This document shows positions 15,788 to 22,594 of a stretch of DNA of 26,909 nucleotides, piece by piece. The stretch spans positions 1-26,909 of the forward strand of contig CAYRNB010000042.1 of the NCBI GenBank assembly GCA_964425315.1. Reading direction: 5' to 3'. Every line of letters begins with the position of its first letter. Positions within the stretch are counted from its first letter, which is position 1. The position numbers and the translations under genes are program-made. Source of the stretch: Rhodoblastus sp964425315. GTDB lineage: Bacteria; Pseudomonadota; Alphaproteobacteria; Rhizobiales; Beijerinckiaceae. The notes under the pieces were generated by a model. The model was not told the DNA's origin. It made no database searches and saw nothing but the letters and a program-made list of their open reading frames with translations.

Positions 15788-17209
15788 ATGGACCGCCTGC
15801 CCCTCTTCCTCGAAGCGAAAGGCCGCCGCATCGGCGTGATCGGCGGCGGCGCCGTCGCCGCCCGCCGCGTCGAAACCCTTGCCCGCGCCGGCGCGGACGT
15901 CGTGCTTTACGCCGCCGCGCCGAGCGCCGAATTCGACGTTCTGGAGGGCAAATATCGCCGCGGCGATTTCGCCGATCCGCAATTATTCGCCGGCTGCGCC
16001 CTTTGCTATTTCGCGCCCGAGGCCGACGAGACGCCGGACGAGGGCCAGATCGCCAAGGCGCGCGCCGCGGGCGCCCTGGTCAATGTCGCCGACCACCCCG
16101 ACATCAGCGATTTCATCGTTCCATCCATACTCGACCGCAGCCCGCTGATCGTCGCCATTTCCACCGGCGGCGAGGCGCCCCTGCTCGGCCGCATGCTGAA
16201 AGCCCGGCTTGAGACGCTCATTCCCGCGACCTACGGCCGCCTCGCCGCTCTCGCCGGCGCCGGGCGCGCGGCGCTGGCTGAAAAACTCCAGACCCATCAG
16301 GCGCGGCTGCGCTTCTGGGAGCGCATTTACGACGGGCCTGTCGCCGAAATGGTTCTGGCCGGCGACGACGCGGCGGCGGAAGCCTTTCTGTCACGGGAAA
16401 TCGCCGCCTGCCGGCCGGATGGTTCGTCGAGCGACGATTTTACGCGCGGCGAAGTTTATCTGGTTGGCGCCGGCCCCGGCGATCCCGACCTTCTCACCTT
16501 CCGCGCCTTCCGCCTCATGCAGCAGGCCGATGTCGTGCTTTACGACCGGCTGGTCGAGCCGGCGATCATGGACCGCGTGCGGCGCGACGCCGAGCGCATT
16601 TATGTCGGCAAGCGGCGGTCCTTCCACGCCATGCGGCAGGAAGAGATCGCCGAACTGATGATCAAGCTGGCGCAGCAGGGCAAGCGCGTCCTGCGGCTCA
16701 AGGGCGGCGATCCGTTTATTTTCGGGCGCGGCGGCGAGGAAATCGAAAAGCTCGCCGAAATGCGCATTCCCTTCCAGGTCTGTCCCGGCGTGACGGCGGC
16801 GGCCGGCTGCTCGAGCTATGCCGGCATCCCCTTGACCCATCGCGATTACGCCAATTCCTGCCTTTTCGTCACCGGCCACGGCAAGGACGGGCCGGCCGAT
16901 CTCGACTGGTCCACCATCTTAAGGCCGAAGCAGACGGTCGCCGTCTATATGGGCCTCGCCCACCTTGAATACCTCATGCAGCAGTTCGTCGCGCGCGGCG
17001 CCGATCCGGCTTTGCCCGTCGCGGTCGTTGAAAACGGCACGCGCCCGAACCAAATCACTGTCACTGGAACCATCGCGTCAATCGCGAAAAAGGCGGTCGA
17101 AGCTGGCCTGCGCGGCCCGACCATCATCATTGTCGGCGAAGTCGTCGGCTTGCGCGGGAAACTCAACTGGTATTCGCCGAAATCCGAGGGAGAGCATGGT
17201 CACCAATGA
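15788..17209 (+). CDS. cysG: Siroheme synthase (trifunctional CysG)
   Basis: Makes siroheme, the cofactor of sulfite and nitrite reductases, from uroporphyrinogen III. The 473-aa protein has both halves of E. coli CysG. Residues 1-210 are the precorrin-2 dehydrogenase/ferrochelatase, with the NAD loop GGGAVAARRVE and the catalytic aspartate in NVADHPDISDF (Asp102), then IVPSILDRSPLIVAISTGG. Residues 220-460 are the SAM-dependent uroporphyrinogen-III methyltransferase, with VYLVGAGPGDPDLLT (223-237), YDRLV, RLKGGDPFIFGRGGEE, GIPLTHRDYA and VENGTRPNQ. GGAG lies 10 bases before the ATG. It overlaps the next gene, mrp, by 14 bases, so the two are coupled. No sulfite or nitrite reductase gene is seen in the window. 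Confidence 0.96.
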   Translation: MDRLPLFLEAKGRRIGVIGGGAVAARRVETLARAGADVVLYAAAPSAEFDVLEGKYRRGDFADPQLFAGCALCYFAPEADETPDEGQIAKARAAGALVNVADHPDISDFIVPSILDRSPLIVAISTGGEAPLLGRMLKARLETLIPATYGRLAALAGAGRAALAEKLQTHQARLRFWERIYDGPVAEMVLAGDDAAAEAFLSREIAACRPDGSSSDDFTRGEVYLVGAGPGDPDLLTFRAFRLMQQADVVLYDRLVEPAIMDRVRRDAERIYVGKRRSFHAMRQEEIAELMIKLAQQGKRVLRLKGGDPFIFGRGGEEIEKLAEMRIPFQVCPGVTAAAGCSSYAGIPLTHRDYANSCLFVTGHGKDGPADLDWSTILRPKQTVAVYMGLAHLEYLMQQFVARGADPALPVAVVENGTRPNQITVTGTIASIAKKAVEAGLRGPTIIIVGEVVGLRGKLNWYSPKSEGEHGHQ

Positions 17210-18290
17210 ACAGGCTATGGCGGCCTTGAGCCAAATCGCGGGTCCCGACGGCAAGACGCCGCTGACCGAAACCGGTCTCCTGACCGGCCTCACCATCCGC
17301 GACAACAAGATCTACGTGTCGATCACCGTGCCCGCCGACCAGGCGCAGGCGGCCGAGCCGATGCGCCAGGCGGCGCAGGCGGCGCTCAAGAATCTGGAGG
17401 GCGTCGTCTCGGCCTTCGTCGCCTTGACCTCCGAGCGCCCGGCCCAGCCCTCCGCGCCGCGACATGCGCCGCCGCCGCCGCAGGAAGGCCAGGGAACGGC
17501 CCATATCGGCAAGATCATCGCCGTCGCCTCCGGCAAGGGCGGGGTCGGCAAATCCACCACCGCCGCCAATCTCGCCACGGCGCTGGCTGCGCTCGGCCTA
17601 AAAGTCGGCCTGCTCGACGCCGACGTTTTCGGCCCGTCGCTGCCGCTCCTCTTCGGCATTACCGGCCGGCCGGAAATAGCCGACGACGGCCACAGCCTGA
17701 AGCCTTTCGAGAAATACGGCGTCAAGCTGATGTCGATCGGCTTCCTCGTGCCCGACGACGCCGCCGTGATCTGGCGCGGGCCGCTGGTCATGACCGCGAT
17801 CAAGCAATTGCTCAACGATGTCGAATGGGGCGAGCTTGACATTCTCGTCGTGGACATGCCGCCCGGCACCGGCGACGTGCAGCTCACGCTTGCGCAAACC
17901 GTCTCGCTCGCGGGCGCGGTGGTCGTCTCCACCCCGCAGGATCTGGCGCTGATCGACGCGCGCCGCGCCGTCGCCATGTTCAATCAGGTCAAGACCCCCG
18001 TGCTCGGCCTGTTCGAGAATATGAGCTATTTCCTCTGCCCGCATTGCGGCGAAAGGTCGGACATTTTCTCGCATGGCGGGGCCAAGGCGGAGGCGGAGAA
18101 GATCGGCATGCGCTTCCTCGGCGCGGCGCCGCTTGACATGAAAGTGCGCGAAAGCTCGGACGAAGGCGCGCCGGTGGCGGCGACCGAGCCGAATTCGCCG
18201 GCGGCCCAGCCCTATCTCGCCCTCGCCCAGGCGGTGCGCGAGGAACTTACCAAGGCTGGCCGCAAGGCGCCGACTTTCTCCGTCGGCTGA
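17196..18290 (+). CDS. apbC: Mrp/ApbC-type Fe-S cluster carrier ATPase
   Basis: A 364-aa P-loop ATPase that carries [4Fe-4S] clusters to target proteins. Residues 1-80 form a MIP18/DUF59-like domain (LTETGLLTGLTIRDNKIYV). A Pro-rich linker (83-97) follows, then the deviant Walker A SGKGGVGKST (112-121), DADVFGPSLP, WRGPLVMTAI, VDMPPGTGD (219-227), and the cluster-binding pair C281-P-H-C284. The ATG at 17196 lies inside the end of cysG and follows GAGGGAGA, a good ribosome site. The next gene starts 7 bases after its stop. Next to siroheme synthase it could help supply clusters to siroheme/[4Fe-4S] reductases; that link is inference, since Mrp proteins serve many enzymes. Confidence 0.95.
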   Translation: MVTNEQAMAALSQIAGPDGKTPLTETGLLTGLTIRDNKIYVSITVPADQAQAAEPMRQAAQAALKNLEGVVSAFVALTSERPAQPSAPRHAPPPPQEGQGTAHIGKIIAVASGKGGVGKSTTAANLATALAALGLKVGLLDADVFGPSLPLLFGITGRPEIADDGHSLKPFEKYGVKLMSIGFLVPDDAAVIWRGPLVMTAIKQLLNDVEWGELDILVVDMPPGTGDVQLTLAQTVSLAGAVVVSTPQDLALIDARRAVAMFNQVKTPVLGLFENMSYFLCPHCGERSDIFSHGGAKAEAEKIGMRFLGAAPLDMKVRESSDEGAPVAATEPNSPAAQPYLALAQAVREELTKAGRKAPTFSVG

Positions 18291-18297
18291 GCGGCGC

Positions 18298-18903
18298 ATG
18301 GACCGCCGCCATTTTCTCTCCGGCCTGGCCCTGGCGCTCGCGGGCGCGACAAGCTCGCGGGCGCGGGGCGCGCCGGTTTGGCGGCCCCTGCCGCCGGGGC
18401 TCGACCCCAGGGACGTTCCCGGCCTGTCCTGGACTGGCTCGGGACCGGCGGCGATCGAAGTCTTCGATTACAACTGCCCCTATTGCCGCGCGGCGTTCAA
18501 AACGCTCGACAGGCGCGCGGAAACGCCAGGAGCGCTGCGCCTCGGCCTGATCGATTCGCCGCAACTGTCGATCGGATCGATAGAGGCGGCGAAAATTCAT
18601 CAGGCGATTCTGCTGGTCTATGGCCAGGCGAAGGCCTACGCCTTCCACCGCATGCTTTTCGCCCATCACGGCCAGGTCGACGGCGAAGTGGCGTTGTCGG
18701 CGGCGCGCCGGCTCGGCCTGGACATAGACAAGCTGACGAAGGTCGCCAATGGCGACCGGGTGCGCGACAATCTGATCATCGCCGCGCGTTTTCTCGACAA
18801 GGCCGGCGCGCGCGTGACGCCTTCCTTCTTCGTCCGCGGCAAGGTCATGTCGGGCTGGCCCGGCGCCGCGGCGCTCGACGCGGCGCTGAAGGGCGGCCCC
18901 TGA
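18298..18903 (+). CDS. DsbA-family thiol-disulfide oxidoreductase
   Basis: A 201-aa exported thioredoxin-fold protein. The N-terminus DRRHFLSGLALALAGA has the twin arginine and hydrophobic stretch of a Tat signal, with cleavage probably near residue 25. The active site is FDYNCPYC (Cys60, Cys63), and the cis-proline loop is VTPSFFV (Pro175). Between them lies the usual helical insert. It resembles the short DsbA/Com1-like group, which forms or isomerises disulfides in the periplasm; which of these cannot be told. It starts 7 bases after the stop of the Mrp gene and is therefore in the same transcript, although its partner works in the cytoplasm. No dsbB-like gene is present. Confidence 0.9.
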   Translation: MDRRHFLSGLALALAGATSSRARGAPVWRPLPPGLDPRDVPGLSWTGSGPAAIEVFDYNCPYCRAAFKTLDRRAETPGALRLGLIDSPQLSIGSIEAAKIHQAILLVYGQAKAYAFHRMLFAHHGQVDGEVALSAARRLGLDIDKLTKVANGDRVRDNLIIAARFLDKAGARVTPSFFVRGKVMSGWPGAAALDAALKGGP

Positions 18904-19009
18904 AGCGTTTGGAACGGTGGGGAACGCGGCTCGGCGTGGCGCGTTTCCTGTATCCGGCTGCGGATCGCGCGGAATGCGCCGAACCGCTCCGACAGCGGAA
19001 GGCTTCCCC

Positions 19010-19393
19010 ATGTTCAAGCGCACGATTTTATCGGCGGCTTGCGCCATGATGCTTTTCGGCGGCGCGCCGGCGCTCGCCGCCAACGCCGCCAAGGAAATCG
19101 CCACGGCCGCCGACCACGCCGCACTCGCGGCGCATGCCGCCAGCCTGACGATGGTAAGGGCCCACCTGCAACATGTGATCAACTGTCTCGAAGGCCCGAA
19201 GGGCGCCGATTACGACTCCAAGGCCTTCGATCCGTGCAAAGGCCAGGGAAGCGGCGCCATTCCCGATTCGGCGCCCGACAAGCGCCCGGCGCTCGAAAAG
19301 ATCGCGCAGGAGGCCAAGAAGGCCAGGGCCGAAACCGACGCCGCCAAGGCCAAGGCGGCCGCGACGGAGATCGAGGCCAAGCTGAATCAGTGA
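19010..19393 (+). CDS. Small secreted helical protein with His and Cys
   Basis: A 127-aa protein with a signal peptide probably cut after ALA (residue 23). The mature part begins with a helix holding histidines at 36, 42, 52 and 55 and leads into NCLEGPKG (Cys59). A loop with FDPCKGQG (Cys76) follows, and the end is an Ala/Lys/Glu-rich helix (92-126). The two cysteines may form a disulfide, which would suit the DsbA-like gene ending 106 bases upstream. The spaced histidines could bind metal or heme. I recognise no named domain. GGAAGG lies 8 bases before the ATG at 19010. Confidence 0.72.
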   Translation: MFKRTILSAACAMMLFGGAPALAANAAKEIATAADHAALAAHAASLTMVRAHLQHVINCLEGPKGADYDSKAFDPCKGQGSGAIPDSAPDKRPALEKIAQEAKKARAETDAAKAKAAATEIEAKLNQ

Positions 19394-19427
19394 CCGCTGC
19401 GCCGACCGGCGGCTAATATTCCGGGCG

Positions 19428-19859
19428 CTACTTGGCTTCCATCAGAGAACCGCCAGCGGCGGCGTTGATCTCGTTCTTCAGTCGCGCCCGCTCGTCATTG
19501 GCGCGATAGACCTTTCGCGCCAGTTCGATGAAGCGCGCGCCAAAATCCTGAGCGCGCTCCAGAGCGCGCAAATCGTCCTCGACCTGCCAGAGCGCGAGAT
19601 TGACCGCCTTGATCCGGGCTTTCAAGGGCGCGATCGCGCCCGCCAACTCGCCTTCGAGCAAGGGCGCCGCGGCCTCCCGCAACAGCGCAAGCTCCTGCGC
19701 CGCCAGGAGACGTTTATGCGCGTTGCGCGCTCTTTCGGTCTTGATCGTGAGAATGGCGATCTTGTCGATCAGTTCGCCCGCCGAAACCGGGACGAGCGCA
19801 ATTTCGGCCGCCTCCCGCCTCGGCGCCGGTTTTGTTGCGCGCGCAACGCCTGCTCGCAT
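19428..19859 (-). CDS. DUF6165 family protein
   Basis: A 143-aa protein of unknown function. The family pattern is clear: VPVSAGELIDKIAILTIKTERA (about 23-44), AQELALLREA, then IKAVNLALWQVEDDLRALERAQDFGARFIELARKVYRANDERARLKNEIN. It is all helical and charged, without signal or membrane segments. Relatives are often found near polysaccharide genes, but none are here. Known members usually end in EEKxY; this one stops at GGSLMEAK, slightly short. The start at 19859 is well supported by GAGGGGAGA upstream, though it adds a basic leader of about 20 residues. Confidence 0.8.
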   Translation of the reverse strand: MRAGVARATKPAPRREAAEIALVPVSAGELIDKIAILTIKTERARNAHKRLLAAQELALLREAAAPLLEGELAGAIAPLKARIKAVNLALWQVEDDLRALERAQDFGARFIELARKVYRANDERARLKNEINAAAGGSLMEAK

Positions 19860-20052
19860 CGGTCTCTCCCCTCGAAAAAGCTTTAATTAGCGAAGCTTGT
19901 GCGGAAATGACGTCGCGCCGGGGTCGCGCGGAAGAATTAAGCGCGTCGCCGAAAGTCGAATTAAGCTTTTGTAATGGAACAAAGCCAGGTTTCCGTGCGT
20001 AATGCTTGTTAGTTGCCATCCAAGCCGCGCTTTCGCGCCGGAGATGGAGGTT

Positions 20053-20058
20053 AGGAGG
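20053..20058 (+). promoter_or_regulatory. Ribosome binding site deciding the start at 20066
   Basis: AGGAGG is the perfect anti-16S match. It lies 1 base before the ATG at 20060, which is too close, and 7 bases before the in-frame ATG at 20066, which is ideal. The second ATG is therefore taken as the start. Confidence 0.7.
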
Positions 20059-20065
20059 TATGGAA

Positions 20066-20344
20066 ATGCGCGACGGACCGAGAGTCATGGTCGAGATCGC
20101 AAGGGCCGAACTCGCCTATGCGCAGGCGGAAGTGAGCCTGGCTCGGCGCATGGGCGCCGAGAAACGGCGCATCGCCCATCATCTGGCGGCGGTGAGCCGA
20201 ATCCTCGCCAAGCTGAAGACGAAAGTCGAGGACGGGAAATTGCTGCGAAAGGCGCGACGCGCCACGGGCAAGCATCGCGCCCCGTTACGCCCGGCCAAGA
20301 GCCGCGCGCGGATCGCCAACAGCCCCCAGAGCACAGCGGGATAA
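20066..20344 (+). CDS. Small basic helical protein of unknown function
   Basis: A 92-aa protein that I do not recognise. Residues 8-60 are predicted helix rich in Ala, Glu and Arg (IARAELAYAQAEVSLARRMG, then IAHHLAAVSRILAKLKTKV). Residues 60-92 are strongly basic and probably unordered (LRKARRATGKHRAPLRPAKS). A basic tail after a coiled-coil-like helix could bind nucleic acid, but that is only a guess. The perfect AGGAGG and high GC in third codon positions support real translation. It diverges from the DUF6165 gene across about 200 bases. Confidence 0.55.
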   Translation: MRDGPRVMVEIARAELAYAQAEVSLARRMGAEKRRIAHHLAAVSRILAKLKTKVEDGKLLRKARRATGKHRAPLRPAKSRARIANSPQSTAG

Positions 20345-20383
20345 GGCTTTTTCGGCTTCCCCCGTCTCCGCCGGCCCTTTCCG

Positions 20384-20785
20384 TCAAACGCCCGTGGCGT
20401 GGCGGCCCAGGACGAGATGCAAGGAAAAAGGCCGGCCGGCGATCGCCGCGCCGAGCGCGTCTGTAATGTCTGCCGGCAGGCAGCGATCGAAGGCGACGGC
20501 GATATTTTCCAGAAACCGGCGGCGCTCCACCGGGTCCGGCGGCAATCGGACGTAAGTGATTTTCGGCTTGCCGAGCAGCGCGCCGTCGCGGCGCAGGCTG
20601 AATCTTATGGTGATCTCGCCCGAAAGCGGGCTTGGCGTCCGGGCCAGGCAATGGCCGAGTTGGGCGAAAAGCGCGCGAAGGCTGTTGGCCGGCGCGGCCT
20701 GCGACGGCGCGATGGCCAGGACGCTCAGGCCGATGGAGAGAAAAGCGCCGCGGAGCGCAGGCGCGCGGGAAAATAGGCCGAACAT
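20384..20785 (-). CDS. Periplasmic protein of unknown function (TonB-C-like region)
   Basis: A 133-aa protein with a signal peptide cut after SQA (residue 30). The mature part has GHCLART (Cys46), then a stretch EITIRFSLRRDGALLGKPKITYV (57-79) that looks like the beta strands of a TonB C-terminal-like domain, then FDRCLPAD (Cys102). Similar small periplasmic proteins occur in Hyphomicrobiales without known function. The two cysteines may pair. The frame extends to 20875, but the ATG at 20785 begins a proper signal peptide and is preferred; its ribosome site is weak. Confidence 0.68.
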   Translation of the reverse strand: MFGLFSRAPALRGAFLSIGLSVLAIAPSQAAPANSLRALFAQLGHCLARTPSPLSGEITIRFSLRRDGALLGKPKITYVRLPPDPVERRRFLENIAVAFDRCLPADITDALGAAIAGRPFSLHLVLGRHATGV

Positions 20786-20934
20786 GCCGATAAGTCTTTC
20801 TCGGGATGCGGAACGGAACCCCAGAAGAGTCGGCCCTCGCCGCCTTTTTGGCAAGCGGCGCATGCCCGGCGCCACTCTTGCTTGATAACCTGTGTCAGCC
20901 GGGCGACGACGGCTCGTGGCAAAATGAGGGAAAA

Positions 20935-21168
20935 ATGTGCGAAATTATCAACTTCCAGCGAAAGAAAGGGGAGTTTTTGCGCGCCGCCATGGATCAGGCC
21001 GAGGCCATCCTGGTCAAATGTGAGGCGGAAGCGGAATGGCTGAGACGGAATGGCGCCGCCTTGGCGGAGCAGGTGAAGGCCGCGCTGCAGGTCCAGGGCG
21101 CGATCGAGCTTTTGCTGCGCCGCCGCGACGAGTTCGACCGCTTCTGCGGCGTCGAGGCGGGCGAGTGA
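20935..21168 (+). CDS. Small hypothetical protein (77 aa)
   Basis: An unrecognised 77-aa protein beginning MCEIINFQRKKGEFLRAAMDQ and continuing as one long charged helix (AEAILVKCEAEAEWLRRNGAALAEQVKAALQVQGAIELLLRRRDEF in pieces). No signal or membrane segment. GAGGG lies 5 bases before the ATG at 20935. It diverges from the periplasmic protein gene across 149 bases and converges on gdhA. The frame is open upstream to 20806, but that part looks non-coding. Confidence 0.55.
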   Translation: MCEIINFQRKKGEFLRAAMDQAEAILVKCEAEAEWLRRNGAALAEQVKAALQVQGAIELLLRRRDEFDRFCGVEAGE

Positions 21169-21202
21169 AGATTGGCCCGGAACCTGAACACACCACAACG
21201 AT

Positions 21203-21220
21203 TAATATATATATATATTA
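21203..21220. repeat. Perfect TA-run palindrome
   Basis: An 18-base perfect palindrome of alternating T and A lies in the 84-base gap between two convergent genes, followed by TTACAG-TACA-TTACAG. It is a striking AT island in GC-rich DNA. There is no GC stem for an ordinary terminator; it may be a slippage product or an easily melted site. Confidence 0.7.
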
Positions 21221-21252
21221 CAGTACATTACAGCATGTTTTTCCATTTTCGC

Positions 21253-22557
21253 TCAAGGATAAAGTCCCCGCTCCTGATGGGCGGTGAGGACGCGCTCGCA
21301 GCCCACGACGAAAGCCGCCGTGCGCAGGGAGATTTTCAGCTTGTCGGAAGTCGCCCAGACCTGATCCAGCGCGTCGAGAATGATTGTGCCGAGGCGGTGG
21401 TTGATTTCCCCCTCGGTCCAGAAATAGCTGGCGAAATCCTGCACCCATTCGAAATAGCTGACCGTGACGCCGCCGGCGTTGCAGATGACGTCGGGCACGA
21501 CGACAATGCCGCGCTCGCAGAGAATATCGTCGGCGTCCGGCAGGGTCGGGCCATTGGCGCCTTCGAGCACCAGCCGCGCCTCGATCTTGCGCGCGCGCTC
21601 CTTGGTCAGCTGGCTTTCGAGCGCCGCCGGGACCAGCACGTCGCAGCGGACCTCCCAGAAATCCTCGCGATCAAGCTTTTCGCCGCCGGCGAAAGTGGCG
21701 ACTCCGCCGCCGCCGCGCGCATGGTCCGCAAGCGCCGCGACGTCCAGTCCCTTGTCGTTGAAGATGGCGCCGCGCGAATCCTGCACGGCGACGATTTTCG
21801 CCCCCTCCCCGGCGAATAGCTCAGCCGCGACCGCGCCGACATTGCCAAAACCCTGAATGGCGACGCGCGCGCCTTCCATGGGGATTCTCAGCCGCCGCAT
21901 AGCCTCGGCGCCGGTGACGAAGACGCCGCGGCCCGTCGCCTTGACCCGCCCGAGCGAGCCGCCGAGTTGGATCGGCTTGCCGGTGACGACCCCGGTCGAG
22001 GCGAGGCCGGTGTTCATGGCGTAAGTATCCATCATCCAGGCCATGACCTGGGCGTTGGTGTTGACGTCGGGCGCGGGGATGTCCTGCTGCGGCCCGATAA
22101 TTCCGCCGATCTCGCTGGTGTAGCGGCGCGTCACCCGCTCCAACTCCTTGCGCGAAAGTTTCTTCGGATCGAGCCTGACGCCGCCTTTCGCTCCGCCGAA
22201 GGGCAGGTTGACGGCGGCGTTCTTCACCGTCATCCAGCCGGCGAGCGCCATCACCTCCTCCAGCGAGACCTGGGGATGGTATCGCACCCCGCCCTTGCCC
22301 GGCCCTCGGACAAAACTGTGCTGGACGCGATAGCCCTCGAAATGGGCGAGCGCGCCATTGTCGAGCTCGATCGGAATATCGACGATCATCGTGCGTTTCG
22401 GCCGGCGCAATATGTCGACGATGTCGGCGAGCGGACCGAGATACGGCGCGACCCGGTCGATCTGGGCCAGAAAAATGCCCCAGGGGCTCATGCCGTTCGG
22501 CTGTACGTAAGAAAGTTGGCCGGAAACAGCGGCGGCCTCGTCCGTGATCGCATCCAT
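21253..22557 (-). CDS. gdhA: Glutamate dehydrogenase (Glu/Leu/Phe/Val family)
   Basis: Reversible oxidative deamination of glutamate to 2-oxoglutarate and ammonia. The 434-aa protein has the substrate domain motifs FVRGPGKGGVRYHP (82-95) and LPFGGAKGGVRLDP (118-131, Lys124 catalytic), then DIPAPDVNTN. The Rossmann domain begins IQGFGNVGAVAAE. The length and motifs fit the GudB/RocG-like hexameric group, often NAD-linked and catabolic, but cofactor choice is not proved here. The ATG at 22557 is preferred, with AGGA 8 bases upstream; a GTG at 22572 would add 5 residues. It lies 37 bases after the thiolase stop in the same direction, so the two probably form an operon. Confidence 0.93.
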   Translation of the reverse strand: MDAITDEAAAVSGQLSYVQPNGMSPWGIFLAQIDRVAPYLGPLADIVDILRRPKRTMIVDIPIELDNGALAHFEGYRVQHSFVRGPGKGGVRYHPQVSLEEVMALAGWMTVKNAAVNLPFGGAKGGVRLDPKKLSRKELERVTRRYTSEIGGIIGPQQDIPAPDVNTNAQVMAWMMDTYAMNTGLASTGVVTGKPIQLGGSLGRVKATGRGVFVTGAEAMRRLRIPMEGARVAIQGFGNVGAVAAELFAGEGAKIVAVQDSRGAIFNDKGLDVAALADHARGGGGVATFAGGEKLDREDFWEVRCDVLVPAALESQLTKERARKIEARLVLEGANGPTLPDADDILCERGIVVVPDVICNAGGVTVSYFEWVQDFASYFWTEGEINHRLGTIILDALDQVWATSDKLKISLRTAAFVVGCERVLTAHQERGLYP

Positions 22558-22594
22558 TCCTTCATTCCTCACGCCGGCCCCTTGGGTCCGGCCT

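Noticed and set aside
14540..15982. A 480-codon minus-strand open frame opposite the TrpD2-like gene
   Set aside because: It is composed of shadow-type Arg/His/Ala/Glu sequence, overlaps the start of cysG, and has no recognisable motif.
20806..20934. Extension of the 77-aa protein upstream to 20806
   Set aside because: The added 43 residues have no ribosome site, while GAGGG stands 5 bases before the ATG at 20935.
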